In this document: positions 33,502-41,910 of the stretch, piece after piece
Layout of the letters: every line of letters begins with the position of its first letter
Position numbering within the stretch: the stretch's first letter is position 1
DNA from: Methylobacterium sp. J-078
GTDB lineage: Bacteria > Pseudomonadota > Alphaproteobacteria > Rhizobiales > Beijerinckiaceae
Length of the DNA stretch: 44,103 nt
Direction: 5' to 3'
Assembly (NCBI RefSeq): GCF_022829285.1
Contig: NZ_JAKSYI010000137.1
Location: 1-44,103 of the forward strand
The notes under the pieces: model-generated
Seen by the model: the letters and a program-made list of their open reading frames with translations, nothing else
What the model was told of the DNA's origin: nothing
The model's database searches: none
Translations under genes and position numbers: made by a program

Positions 33502-34464
33502 GTGCCGCCGGTCACGCAACGCACCCAAGCGCCCACCCTGCCGGCGGCGATCCTCATCGCAGGGCCGACCGCCTCGGGCAAGTCGGGGCTTGCGCTCGCG
33601 CTGGCGCGCGACCTCGGCGGGGTGGTGATCAACACCGACTCCATGCAGGTCTATGCCGATCTGCGCCGGCTCTCCGCCCGGCCGAGCGTGGCGGAGGAGG
33701 GCCAGGCGCCCCACCGCCTCTACGGCCATGTCGACGGCGCGGTGAACTACTCGGCCGGGCACTTCGCCCGCGAGGCCGCGCCGCTGATCGCGCGCTTGCG
33801 CGATGCGGGGCAACTGCCGATCTTCGTCGGCGGCACCGGCCTGTACTTCCGGGCGCTGGAGGAGGGCCTGTCCGAACTGCCGCCGGTGCCGGACGAGGTC
33901 CGCTCGGCCCTGCGGGCGCGGGCCGAAGGACGGGCGACGGAGGATCTCTACGCCGAACTGCGCGCGATCGACCCGGTCGGAGCGGAGACCCTACGCCCCA
34001 GCGACCGGGCGCGGGTGATGCGCGCCCTCGAGGTGTTCGCGGCGACCGGCCGGCCGATCGCGGATTTCCACGGCGCGCGCTTGCCGGGGCCGCTCGCGGG
34101 CCTGCCGCTCCTCAAGCTGTTCCTGGCGCCCGAGCGCGAGACCCTGCGCCGGGCCATCGACGCGCGCTTCGAGGCGATGATCGCGCAAGGGGCGCTCGGC
34201 GAGGTCGAGGCCCTGCGCGACCGGCGCCTCGACCCGCTGCTGCCGATCATGCGCGCCCACGGCGTGCCGGGCCTGATCGCCCACCTCGACGGAACGCTCT
34301 CCCGGGCGGAAGCGATCCGGCGCGGGCAGGGCGACACCCGGCGCTACGCCAAGCGCCAGTTCACCTGGTTCCGGCACCAGATGGGGCCGGACTGGCTCTG
34401 GACGCCGCCCGAGGAGGCCCTCGGGCGGGCTCAGGCGGCGCTTACTTCTCCAGTCGGGCGATGA
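33502..34464 (+). CDS. miaA: tRNA dimethylallyltransferase (GTG start)
   Basis: A 320-residue enzyme that adds an isopentenyl group to A37 of tRNAs reading UNN codons. The P-loop GPTASGKSGLALALA (about residues 21-35), INTDSMQVYADL and GGTGLYFRAL are intact, and the C-terminus has RRYAKRQFTWFRHQ. No ATG precedes the P-loop at the right distance; GTG at 33502, with GGGAG 12 bases upstream, fits the family. The gene is divergent from serB and overlaps the next convergent gene by 23 bases. Confidence 0.92.
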   Translation: MPPVTQRTQAPTLPAAILIAGPTASGKSGLALALARDLGGVVINTDSMQVYADLRRLSARPSVAEEGQAPHRLYGHVDGAVNYSAGHFAREAAPLIARLRDAGQLPIFVGGTGLYFRALEEGLSELPPVPDEVRSALRARAEGRATEDLYAELRAIDPVGAETLRPSDRARVMRALEVFAATGRPIADFHGARLPGPLAGLPLLKLFLAPERETLRRAIDARFEAMIAQGALGEVEALRDRRLDPLLPIMRAHGVPGLIAHLDGTLSRAEAIRRGQGDTRRYAKRQFTWFRHQMGPDWLWTPPEEALGRAQAALTSPVGR

Positions 34465-35308
34465 GGGACGAAGTATCCCAGCGGCTGCCGCCCATGCCCT
34501 GCACGTCGGCGTAGAACTGGTCGACGAGGGCGGTGACGGGCAACTGGGCGCCGTTGCGCCGGGCCTCGGCCAGCAGGATGCCGAGGTCCTTGCGCATCCA
34601 GTCCACCGCGAAGCCGAAGTCGAACTTGGCCGCGTTCATGGTCTTGCCGCGGTTCTCCATCTGCCAGGAACCGGCGGCCCCCTTGGAGATCACCTCCAGC
34701 ACGGCCTCGACGTCGAGGTTCGCGCGCTTGGCGAAGTGCACCGCCTCGGCGAGGCCCTGGACGAGGCCCGCGATGGCGATCTGGTTGACCATCTTGGTGA
34801 GCTGGCCGGAGCCGGCCGGGCCCATCAGGCGGCTGGCGCGGGCAAAGCACAGGATGGCGGGCTCGACCTTCGCGTAGGTCTCGGCCTCGCCGCCGCACAT
34901 CACGGTGAGCGCTGCGTTCTCGGCGCCGGCCTGTCCACCCGAGACGGGGGCGTCGATGAAGCCGAGGCCGGCGGCCCGGGCGGCGTCGGCGAGTTCGCGG
35001 GCAACCTCGGCCGAGGCGGTGGTGTGGTCGACGAAGATCGCGCCGGGCTCCATGCCCGCGAAGGCGCCGTCCGCGCCCAGGGTGACGCTGCGGAGATCCT
35101 CGTCGTTGCCGACGCAAGCGAAGACGATGGCCTGACCCTTCGCGGCCTCGCGCGGGGTCGCGGCGGAGGCGCCGCCATGCGCGGCGACCCAGGCCTCCGC
35201 CTTGGCGGCGGTGCGGTTGTAGACCGTGACCTCGTGGCCCTTGGCGGCGAGGTGGCGGGCCATCGGGCCGCCCATTACGCCGAGGCCCAGAAACGCGACC
35301 TTCGCCAT
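34442..35308 (-). CDS. NAD(P)-dependent beta-hydroxyacid dehydrogenase (GarR/MmsB-like)
   Basis: A 288-residue oxidoreductase of the 3-hydroxyisobutyrate dehydrogenase family. The Rossmann start VAFLGLGVMGGPMARHLA, the substrate loop FIDAPVSGGQAGAENA and the catalytic Lys in GSGQLTKMVNQ are visible, as is the KDLGILLAEA segment. Candidate substrates are tartronate semialdehyde, 3-hydroxyisobutyrate or similar; sequence alone does not decide. Three ATGs follow each other (35314, 35311, 35308); the third has ideal spacing (6) from GGAG. Half of that GGAG lies in a perfect 10-bp hairpin (separate entry). A neighbouring glycolate/glyoxylate pathway (glcEF, 15 kb away) makes a tartronate-semialdehyde role plausible. 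Confidence 0.87.
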   Translation of the reverse strand: MAKVAFLGLGVMGGPMARHLAAKGHEVTVYNRTAAKAEAWVAAHGGASAATPREAAKGQAIVFACVGNDEDLRSVTLGADGAFAGMEPGAIFVDHTTASAEVARELADAARAAGLGFIDAPVSGGQAGAENAALTVMCGGEAETYAKVEPAILCFARASRLMGPAGSGQLTKMVNQIAIAGLVQGLAEAVHFAKRANLDVEAVLEVISKGAAGSWQMENRGKTMNAAKFDFGFAVDWMRKDLGILLAEARRNGAQLPVTALVDQFYADVQGMGGSRWDTSSLIARLEK

Positions 35309-35316
35309 CATCATCT

Positions 35317-35341
35317 CCGCTCGTATCTTGAATACGAGCGG
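35317..35341 (-). promoter_or_regulatory. Perfect 10-bp inverted repeat overlapping the Shine-Dalgarno of the dehydrogenase gene
   Basis: CCGCTCGTAT, a 5-base spacer, then ATACGAGCGG. On the minus-strand transcript the last two bases of the right arm are the first two of the GGAG Shine-Dalgarno (35318-35315). Either an mRNA hairpin hides the ribosome site, or the DNA is an operator for a dimeric repressor. No T-run follows, so it is not a normal terminator for moaA, 44 bases upstream. Confidence 0.65.
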
Positions 35342-35384
35342 GGTCTAGGAGCGATACTGGCGAGGGTCAAACGTTCGCGGAGTT

Positions 35385-36485
35385 TTATCCGCCGGTGACG
35401 CTCATGTGGCGCGGCACGGCGGCGGGGCGGGCGCGCTCGATGACGAAGTCGTGGCCCTTGGGCTTGCGCGCGATGGCGTCGATCACCGCCTGGGTCACGA
35501 GGGCGTCGTCGGGAGAGGCGCGCAGGGCGGCGCGGAGATCCGCGGCGTCCTCCTGGCCGAGACACATGTAGAGCTTGCCGGTGCAGGTGAGACGGACCCG
35601 GTTGCAGCTCTCGCAGAAATTATGCGTCAGCGGCGTGATGAAGCCGAGGCGCCCGCCGGTCTCGGCGATGCGCACGTAGCGCGCCGGGCCACCCGTGCGG
35701 TCGGGCAGGGGGGTCATGGTGTAGCGCTGCTCGAGCCGGGCGCGGGCGACCGAGAGGGGCAGGAACTGGTCGGTGCGGTCGCCCTCGATCTCGCCGAGCG
35801 GCATGACCTCGATCAGCGTCATGTCCATGCCGTCGCCGTGGGCCCAGGCGATCATGTCGGCGATCTCGTCCTCGTTGACGCCCTTGAGCGCCACGGCGTT
35901 GATCTTGACCTTGATTCCGGCCCTGCGCGCAGTCTCGATGCCGTCGAGCACCACCTTAAGGTCGCCCCGGCGGGTCACGGCGCGGAACTTGTCCGGGTCG
36001 AGGGTGTCGAGGGAGACGTTGACGCGGCGCACGCCGAGTTCGGCGAGCTCGGGCGCGAAGCGGCCGAGCTGCGTGCCGTTGGTCGTCATCGTCAGCTCTT
36101 CCAGCGCCCCCGTGTCGAGGTGCCGGGACAGGCGCCGGAAAAGGTGCATGATGTCGCGGCGCACCAGCGGCTCGCCGCCGGTGATGCGCAGCTTCTTCAC
36201 GCCGCGCTGGATGAAGACGGCGCAGAGCCGGTCGAACTCTTCCAAGGACAGCAGGTCGCGCTTGGGCAGGAACTGCATGTCGTCGGACATGCAGTAGACG
36301 CAACGCAGGTCGCAGCGATCGGTCACGGAGATGCGTAGGTACGTGATCGCCCGCTGGAATGGGTCGATCAGCGGCGCGGGAGCCACCGGAGCGGCATCGT
36401 CGGTGGCGCGGGGACCCCACATGCGGATTTCTGTGCTCTGTTGGGGTGCGGAAACGTTGGCGCGGTCGCGTGACGAACCTAACAT
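35385..36485 (-). CDS. moaA: GTP 3',8-cyclase MoaA
   Basis: A 366-residue radical-SAM enzyme that starts molybdenum-cofactor synthesis by rearranging GTP. The SAM cluster motif is CDLRCVYC (Cys58, 62, 65). The C-terminal cluster for substrate binding is in NFCESCNRVRLTCTG. The double-glycine C-terminus (SVTGG), needed for activity, is intact. Residues 1-40 are a variable lead; starting at the second Met (36422) would give 345 residues, nearer the family average. Neither start has a clear Shine-Dalgarno. No other moa gene is in the window. Confidence 0.93.
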   Translation of the reverse strand: MLGSSRDRANVSAPQQSTEIRMWGPRATDDAAPVAPAPLIDPFQRAITYLRISVTDRCDLRCVYCMSDDMQFLPKRDLLSLEEFDRLCAVFIQRGVKKLRITGGEPLVRRDIMHLFRRLSRHLDTGALEELTMTTNGTQLGRFAPELAELGVRRVNVSLDTLDPDKFRAVTRRGDLKVVLDGIETARRAGIKVKINAVALKGVNEDEIADMIAWAHGDGMDMTLIEVMPLGEIEGDRTDQFLPLSVARARLEQRYTMTPLPDRTGGPARYVRIAETGGRLGFITPLTHNFCESCNRVRLTCTGKLYMCLGQEDAADLRAALRASPDDALVTQAVIDAIARKPKGHDFVIERARPAAVPRHMSVTGG

Positions 36486-36495
36486 GACACGTCAT
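36484..36495. promoter_or_regulatory. Short inverted repeat between moaA and the DUF971 gene
   Basis: ATGAC-AC-GTCAT in the 114-base gap between the divergent genes. It overlaps the first of the two possible moaA start codons. Its size and symmetry suit a small operator, but the arms are only five bases. Confidence 0.25.
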
Positions 36496-36599
36496 ATGAG
36501 GTCTTGGGCGGTCGCGGGCAAGTTTGCGTCGGTCGCATGGGCCATGCAAGGCAGGTCTCATGCGATCCACACGGCCGACGCGGCCGGAAGGAAGTCACC

Positions 36600-37073
36600 A
36601 TGACGCAACAGGCTGTCGATCCGCACGCCGCTCCGGCCGCCCCCGAGCGCTGGCCGACCGAGATCCGTCTCTCGGGCGACAAGCGCACGCTCAACGTCGC
36701 CTTCGAGGATGGCGGCCGCTTCGCCCTGCCGGCGGAATATCTCCGGGTGTCGAGCCCCTCCGCCGAGGTGCAGGGCCACTCGCCCTCCGAGCGCAAGGTG
36801 ATCGGGGCGAAGCGCGATGTCGCGATTCTCAAGGTCGAGCCCATCGGCAACTACGCGGTGAAGCTGACCTTCGACGACATGCACGATACCGGCCTATACG
36901 GCTGGGGCTACCTCTACGACCTCGGGCGCGAGTACCGGAACCGCTGGGCAACCTACCTGTCCGAATTGGAGGAGCGGGGCCTGAGCCGCGATCCCGTACG
37001 CCGGGCCGCGAAGCCGGCTCCTGCGCCGAGCGAGGGCGGCGGCAGCTGTGGCAGCGGCTGCGGCTGCCACTGA
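36600..37073 (+). CDS. DUF971 (GBBH-like N-terminal) domain protein with Cys-rich tail
   Basis: A 157-residue protein. Residues about 15-110 match the DUF971 domain (RLSGDKRTLNVAFEDGGRFAL, then YAVKLTFDDMHDTGLYGWGYLYDLG), also found at the N-terminus of gamma-butyrobetaine hydroxylases and in plant HCF101 iron-sulfur proteins. The C-terminus is a Gly/Cys tail ending CGSGCGCH, which could bind a metal or Fe-S cluster. The ATG at 36600 follows AAGGAAG. Divergent from moaA, itself an Fe-S enzyme. Function unknown. Confidence 0.85.
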   Translation: MTQQAVDPHAAPAAPERWPTEIRLSGDKRTLNVAFEDGGRFALPAEYLRVSSPSAEVQGHSPSERKVIGAKRDVAILKVEPIGNYAVKLTFDDMHDTGLYGWGYLYDLGREYRNRWATYLSELEERGLSRDPVRRAAKPAPAPSEGGGSCGSGCGCH

Positions 37074-37104
37074 CCGAATCGACCGCCGCCCGAAAGGCCG
37101 CCGC

Positions 37105-38478
37105 ATGATGCCTTCGACCAGCCCGGCTACGAGCCGGCGCGTCCTTGCGCTCGCCCTGCCGATGACGCTCGCCAACGTGACCACGCCGCTCCTCGGCTTC
37201 GTCGGCGCCACCGTGATCGGCCGGCTCGGCGATGCCGCGCTCCTCGGGGCGATGGCCCTGGGCGCCGTGATCTTCGACGCGATCTTCTGGTCGTTCGGGT
37301 CGCTGCGCATGGCCACCGCCGGGCTCACCGCGCAGGCGGTGGGTGCGCGCGACGCGGCGGAAGTCGACCGGACGCTGGCCCGCGCCCTGGCGGCGGCGCT
37401 CCTCGTGGGGCTGGTGATCGTGGTGCTGCAGGGCCCGATCGGCCGGGCCGCCTTCACGCTCAGCGGCGCGAGCCCCGCCGTGATCGCCGCGCTGGCGGCT
37501 TACTTCCACATCCGCATCTTCGCCGCGCCCTTTACCCTGGCGAACTACGCCATCCTCGGCTCCGTGCTGGGGCGCGGGCGGACCGACCTCGGGCTGATCC
37601 TGCAGGTCGCCATCAACCTCACCAACATCGTCCTCACCCTGATGTTCGTCCTCTGGGCGGACATGAGCGTCGCCGGCGCCGGGCTCGCGACCCTGATCGC
37701 CGAGGCGGCCGGCGCGGTGCTCGGGCTCGCGCTCCTGGCGCGGCTCGGCTCGCGGCCCTTCGCGGTGCCCTTCCGGGTGGTGCGCGATCCCCTGGCGCTC
37801 GCCCGGATGCTCAGCGTGAACGCCGACGTCATGATCCGGACCCTGCTGCTGGTCGGCTGCATCACCCTGTTCTCGGCGCTCGGCGCCCGCTCCGGCGATG
37901 TGGTGCTGGCGGCCAACGCCGTCCTGTGGAATCTCTTCATGATCGGCGGGTTCTTCCTCGACGGCTTCGCCACCGCCGCCGAGACCCTGTGCGGGCAGGC
38001 GGTGGGCGCCCGGGACGAGGCCCGCTTCCGGCGCGCGGCGCGCTTGAGCCTGCTCTGGTGCCTCGCCTTCGGCGGTGCCATCGCGGGCGGGTTCCTCCTC
38101 GCCGGCAACGCCTTCATCGACGCGGTGACGACGAGCCCGGAGGTGCGCGCCATGGCCCGGCTCTACCTGCTGCCGGCGGCGCTCGCGCCGCTGATGGCGG
38201 CCGTGCCGTTCGCCTTCGACGGCATCTACATCGGTGCGACCTGGACGCGGGCGATGCGCAACCTGATGCTCGTCGCGACCGCGCTCTACGGCGTCGCCCT
38301 CCTGGCCGCCCACGCGGCGGGCCTCGGCAACGGGGGCCTGTGGCTCTCGTTCCTGATTTTGCTGGCCGGCCGCGGGATCAGTCAGGCCCTGGCCTATCCC
38401 GGGCTGACGCGCCGAACCTTCACCCCGGCGGGCGAAATCCCTCTGGATAAGCGGACCGGCGCGTACACGCCGGCTTAA
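37105..38478 (+). CDS. MATE-family efflux transporter (DinF-like)
   Basis: A 457-residue membrane protein with about 12 helices in two related halves. The first half starts LALPMTLANVTTPLLGFVGATVIGRLGD, typical of DinF/NorM proteins, and includes AQAVGARD; the matching repeat in the second half is GQAVGARDEA. Such proteins export organic cations or drugs by Na+ or H+ antiport. The ATG at 37105 has AAAGG 8 bases upstream; the longer frame overlaps the preceding gene and is not used. It is 31 bases after the DUF971 gene and may share its transcript. Confidence 0.88.
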   Translation: MMPSTSPATSRRVLALALPMTLANVTTPLLGFVGATVIGRLGDAALLGAMALGAVIFDAIFWSFGSLRMATAGLTAQAVGARDAAEVDRTLARALAAALLVGLVIVVLQGPIGRAAFTLSGASPAVIAALAAYFHIRIFAAPFTLANYAILGSVLGRGRTDLGLILQVAINLTNIVLTLMFVLWADMSVAGAGLATLIAEAAGAVLGLALLARLGSRPFAVPFRVVRDPLALARMLSVNADVMIRTLLLVGCITLFSALGARSGDVVLAANAVLWNLFMIGGFFLDGFATAAETLCGQAVGARDEARFRRAARLSLLWCLAFGGAIAGGFLLAGNAFIDAVTTSPEVRAMARLYLLPAALAPLMAAVPFAFDGIYIGATWTRAMRNLMLVATALYGVALLAAHAAGLGNGGLWLSFLILLAGRGISQALAYPGLTRRTFTPAGEIPLDKRTGAYTPA

Positions 38479-38564
38479 GCGGTAACCAGACCTCGAAGCG
38501 TATCGGCACCACGCGGCCGGGCGTTTTCCCGCAGCCGCCAAGGCAAAGCCCCGGACAATAGCGC

Positions 38565-38592
38565 GGATCTACTTGTCAGCGCAGGTAGATCC
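38565..38592 (+). promoter_or_regulatory. 8-bp perfect inverted repeat before the iron-uptake operon
   Basis: GGATCTAC, a 12-base spacer, then GTAGATCC, 84 bases upstream of the first gene of the operon. A possible operator or leader hairpin. A TTGTCA inside the spacer (38574-38579) could be a -35 element. Confidence 0.45.
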
Positions 38593-38596
38593 CCAG

Positions 38597-38613
38597 TTTG
38601 GAATTGTTCTTAT
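38597..38613 (+). promoter_or_regulatory. Iron-response-like site (ICE/Irr-like)
   Basis: TTTGGAA-TTG-TTCTTAT resembles the inverted TTTAGAA...TTCTAAA pattern that I recall for Irr-controlled iron genes in Hyphomicrobiales (6 of 7 and 5 of 7 positions). It lies 63 bases before the first gene of an iron-uptake operon. Match is partial, so this is a suggestion only. Confidence 0.35.
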
Positions 38614-38675
38614 TCAGAAACGTGACGAAAAAGCCTCTTTGCTTGTGTAATCGTCTGGTCTACGCGCTAGCCACG

Positions 38676-39239
38676 ATGCGCAAGAATCTCCGCTCCTCCC
38701 TCGCCCTGGCCCTCCTGCTGACCGGCGCCGTCTCCCTCGGGAGCGCGGCCCAGGCCAAGGAGACGCCGATCGGGCCGCCGACCATCCAGAACGGGCTGGA
38801 GATCGCCGCGGTCTACCTGCAGCCGATCGAGATGGACCCGCCGGACATGATGCGCGCGGCAGCCGCGTCCGACATCCACCTGGAGGCCGACATCCGGGCC
38901 ACCAAGGAGAACCGCAACGGCTTCGCCGAGGGCGACTGGGTGCCGGCTCTCTCGGTGAGCTTCGAGATCACCAAGCTCGAGGGCGAAGCCGCCACCGGGC
39001 CGAAGGTCAGCGGCGGGCTGATGCCGATGGTCGCCAATGACGGGCCGCATTACGGCGACAACGTCAAGCTCTCCGGCCCCGGGCGCTACCGCCTGAAGAT
39101 CACGGTCGCGCCCCCCGGGGCGCACGGGCATTTCGGCCGCCACGTCGACAAGGAGACCGGCGTCGCCGAGTGGTTCAAGCCCTTCGACGTGATCCAGGAC
39201 TTCACTTTCGCGGGCATCGGCAAGAAGGGGGCCTACTGA
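38676..39239 (+). CDS. Periplasmic iron-binding protein, P19/Tp34/FtrA family
   Basis: A 187-residue periplasmic protein with a signal peptide (MRKN, hydrophobic core, cleavage near AQAKE). It matches the Fe2+ transport P19 family; likely copper/iron ligands are Met in QPIEMDP, His in DIHLEADI, His in DGPHYGD and His in GRHVDKETG. It starts the four-gene ferrous-iron system. The ATG at 38676 gives a clean signal peptide, and the frame's extension to 38598 is rejected because it covers the control region. Confidence 0.87.
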   Translation: MRKNLRSSLALALLLTGAVSLGSAAQAKETPIGPPTIQNGLEIAAVYLQPIEMDPPDMMRAAAASDIHLEADIRATKENRNGFAEGDWVPALSVSFEITKLEGEAATGPKVSGGLMPMVANDGPHYGDNVKLSGPGRYRLKITVAPPGAHGHFGRHVDKETGVAEWFKPFDVIQDFTFAGIGKKGAY

Positions 39240-39243
39240 GCCC

Positions 39244-39588
39244 ATGGCCGTTCTCCGCCGCCTCCTGCCCGCCGCCGCCCTGGCAGCCGGCCTCGCCGCC
39301 ATCGGGGCGCCCGCCCGCGCCCAGGAACTGCCGGTCATCAAGGTCGAGATGAAGGACGGGACCATCACCCCGAACGTCATTGAAGTGCCGGCCAACACCC
39401 GCTTCAAGCTCGAGATCACCAATACGGGCACCAGCCCGGTGGAGTTCGAGAGCGTGGAGCTGAAGCGCGAGAAGGCGCTTGCCGCGGGGGCGACCTCCTC
39501 CATCGTCTTCCGCACCGTCGATCCGGGCACCTACGACGTGTTCGACGACTTCCACCCCAATTCCAAGGCCACCCTGGTGGCGAAGTGA
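39244..39588 (+). CDS. Cupredoxin-like periplasmic protein (FtrB-type)
   Basis: A 114-residue protein with a signal peptide (cleaved near ARAQE) and a cupredoxin fold: strands ITPNVIEVPANTRFKLEITNTG, then VDPGTYDVFDDFHPNSKATL. The single clear His of the FHPNSKA loop is the family's metal ligand. In FtrABCD-type systems this protein takes part in oxidising Fe2+ or passing it from P19 to the permease. It is 4 bases after the P19 gene. Confidence 0.83.
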   Translation: MAVLRRLLPAAALAAGLAAIGAPARAQELPVIKVEMKDGTITPNVIEVPANTRFKLEITNTGTSPVEFESVELKREKALAAGATSSIVFRTVDPGTYDVFDDFHPNSKATLVAK

Positions 39589-39622
39589 AGCGGCCTCGAT
39601 AACTCTGGCGAACCCAACCGGA

Positions 39623-41029
39623 ATGGCAGTCTCGACGTCCGTCACACCGCGTGATGCCCGCGATGCCTGGATCGACGCGAAGCTCGCGGGTCTGGGGCAG
39701 TGGATGCAGCGCCATGGCGGCACGATCCGCTCCATCCAGTGGGGCGTGGTCGCCGTCTACCTCGTGCTGGTCGCGGTCCCGGCCTTCCTGCCGCTGCCCG
39801 ACCGCAGCGCGCACCTGTGGAACAACCTGACCGTCTTCGCCCAGTTCGCCTTCTGGGGGATCTGGTGGCCCTTCGTGCTGGTCAGCATGGTGGTGGTGGG
39901 CCGGGCCTGGTGCGGCATCCTCTGCCCCGAGGGCGCGCTCACCGAGTTCGCCAGCCGCTGGAGCCTCGGCCGCGCCGTGCCGCGCTGGATCACCTGGGGC
40001 GGCTGGCCCTTCGTGGCCTTCGCCGGCACCACGGTCTACGGCCAGATGGTCAGCGTCTACGGCTACCCGAAGCCGGTGCTCGCGGTGCTCGGCGGCTCCA
40101 CCGTGGCGGCGATCCTGGTTGGGCTGCTCTACGGCCGCAACAAGCGGGTCTGGTGCCGCTACCTCTGCCCCGTCAACGGCGTCTTCGCGGTGCTCGCCAA
40201 GCTCGCGCCGGTGAGCTTCCAGGTCGATCACGCCGCCTGGGCGGCTTCGCCCAAACCTCGCGGAGACAGCTTCAACTGCGCCCCGCTGGTTCCGGTCAAG
40301 ACGATGAACGGCGCGGGCGCCTGCCACATGTGCGGGCGCTGCTCGGGCTATCGCGGCGCCGTGCGCCTCGCCCGGCGCTCGCCCACCCACGAGATCGTCC
40401 ACGTCGCCGGCGGCGAGCCCAGCCTCGACCAGACCATGCTGATCCTGTTCGGCATGATGGGTCTGGCCGTCGGCGCCTTCCAGTGGTCGTCGAGCCCCTG
40501 GTTCATCGACGTGAAGCAGGCGCTGGCGACTTGGTTGATCGAGCGCGGCACGACCTGGCCCCTCGAGACCACGCTGCCCTGGTACATCCTGACGAACTAC
40601 CCCGAGCACAACGACGTGCTCAGTCTCCTCGATGGCGGGCTGCTGCTGGGCTACATCGCGACCGCCGCGATCGTCCTCGGTCTCTCGCTCTCGGGGCTCG
40701 TGGCCCTGGCGACCCTGTCCCTCGGCTGGTCGCGGGCGCGCTTCCACCACCTCACCCAGACACTGATCCCGGTGGCGGGCTGTGGCGTCTTCCTCGGCCT
40801 CTCGGCGTTGACCGTCACCTTCCTGCGCGGCGACGGCATCCTCATCCCCTACGTCTCGGAGATGCGGGCCGCGCTGCTCCTCGGCACAAGCCTGTGGAGC
40901 GTCTGGCTCGCCTGGTCGGTGGCCGGGCTCTCGGCCGGGGGCCTGCGCCGCGCCGGCGCGACGCTGGGCATCGCCGCCGCCTGCGCCCTCTCGGTCTCCG
41001 GCTGGGTGCTGCTGTTCTGGATCTGGTAG
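39623..41029 (+). CDS. Membrane 4Fe-4S ferredoxin-like protein (FtrD-type)
   Basis: A 468-residue inner-membrane protein with about six to eight helices and cysteine clusters of the NapH/FtrD family: WCGILCPEG (about residues 97-105), WCRYLCPVNG (about 178-187) and CHMCGRCSGYRG (about 234-245). It probably carries electrons from iron oxidised in the periplasm into the membrane. The ATG at 39623 follows the cupredoxin stop by 34 bases. The frame extends further upstream over the previous gene, but that part is a shadow. Confidence 0.85.
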   Translation: MAVSTSVTPRDARDAWIDAKLAGLGQWMQRHGGTIRSIQWGVVAVYLVLVAVPAFLPLPDRSAHLWNNLTVFAQFAFWGIWWPFVLVSMVVVGRAWCGILCPEGALTEFASRWSLGRAVPRWITWGGWPFVAFAGTTVYGQMVSVYGYPKPVLAVLGGSTVAAILVGLLYGRNKRVWCRYLCPVNGVFAVLAKLAPVSFQVDHAAWAASPKPRGDSFNCAPLVPVKTMNGAGACHMCGRCSGYRGAVRLARRSPTHEIVHVAGGEPSLDQTMLILFGMMGLAVGAFQWSSSPWFIDVKQALATWLIERGTTWPLETTLPWYILTNYPEHNDVLSLLDGGLLLGYIATAAIVLGLSLSGLVALATLSLGWSRARFHHLTQTLIPVAGCGVFLGLSALTVTFLRGDGILIPYVSEMRAALLLGTSLWSVWLAWSVAGLSAGGLRRAGATLGIAAACALSVSGWVLLFWIW

Positions 41030-41082
41030 GGCGCGCCGCGAACCCCGGCCGCGCCCGCGAACGTGAAAAAGGAATCCTCCGC

Positions 41083-41907
41083 ATGATCGGAGCCTTCGTC
41101 ATCGCCTTCCGCGAGGTCATCGAGGCGGGCCTCATCATCGGCATCGTGCTCGCCGCCACCCGCGGCATCGCCGGGCGCGGCCGCTGGATCGGCCTCGGCG
41201 TCCTCGGCGGCCTCGCGGGCGCCGCCCTGGTGGCACTGTTCGCGGAGAGGATCTCCGACGCCTTCGAGGGGGCGGGCCAGGAGATCCTCAACGCCGGCGT
41301 GCTGATCGTCGCCGTGCTGATGCTGATCTGGCACAACACCTGGATGGCCAAGCACGGGCGCGAGCTCGCGGGCGAATTGCGGGCCGCCGGCGAGGCGGTG
41401 CGCACCGGCCAGAGCACGGCCGCCGGCCTCGCCCTCGTCGTGGGCGCCGCGATCCTGCGCGAGGGCGCCGAACTCGTGCTGTTCCTCTACGGACTCGTCG
41501 CCTCCGGCACCTCCGGGCCGGACATCCAGTTCGGCGCGCTCGCGGGCGTCGCCGTTGGCGCGGCCACCTCCTCGGTGAGCTATTTCGGCCTCGCGGCGAT
41601 CCCGACCCGCTACGTCTTCTCGGTGACGAGCGGGCTCATCGTCCTGCTGGCGGCGGGGCTCGCCGCCCAGGCCGCGCAGTTCCTGACCAATGCGGGCCTG
41701 ATCACCGTGCTCGACCGGCCGCTCTGGAACACCTCCGCGATCCTGCGCGAGGACAGCCTCGTCGGCCGCGTCCTCCACGCCCTCGTCGGCTACACCGACC
41801 GGCCGAGCGGCATGCAGGTGCTGGTCTATCTCGGCACCATCCTGGTCATGGTCGCGCTGATGCAGGTCTCGTCCTCGGCCAAGCGCCGCCAGCTCCGCAC
41901 GGCCTGA
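41083..41907 (+). CDS. FTR1-family iron permease (FtrC-type)
   Basis: A 274-residue high-affinity iron permease with about seven helices. Both REXXE iron motifs are intact: REVIE at residues 10-14 and REGAE at 126-130. It takes iron delivered by the P19 and cupredoxin proteins into the cytoplasm. The start at 41083 lies after AAAAAGGA. The operon order P19, cupredoxin, ferredoxin, permease differs slightly from the FtrABCD order described in Brucella and Bordetella, but the same four parts are present. Confidence 0.92.
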   Translation: MIGAFVIAFREVIEAGLIIGIVLAATRGIAGRGRWIGLGVLGGLAGAALVALFAERISDAFEGAGQEILNAGVLIVAVLMLIWHNTWMAKHGRELAGELRAAGEAVRTGQSTAAGLALVVGAAILREGAELVLFLYGLVASGTSGPDIQFGALAGVAVGAATSSVSYFGLAAIPTRYVFSVTSGLIVLLAAGLAAQAAQFLTNAGLITVLDRPLWNTSAILREDSLVGRVLHALVGYTDRPSGMQVLVYLGTILVMVALMQVSSSAKRRQLRTA

Positions 41908-41910
41908 GCC

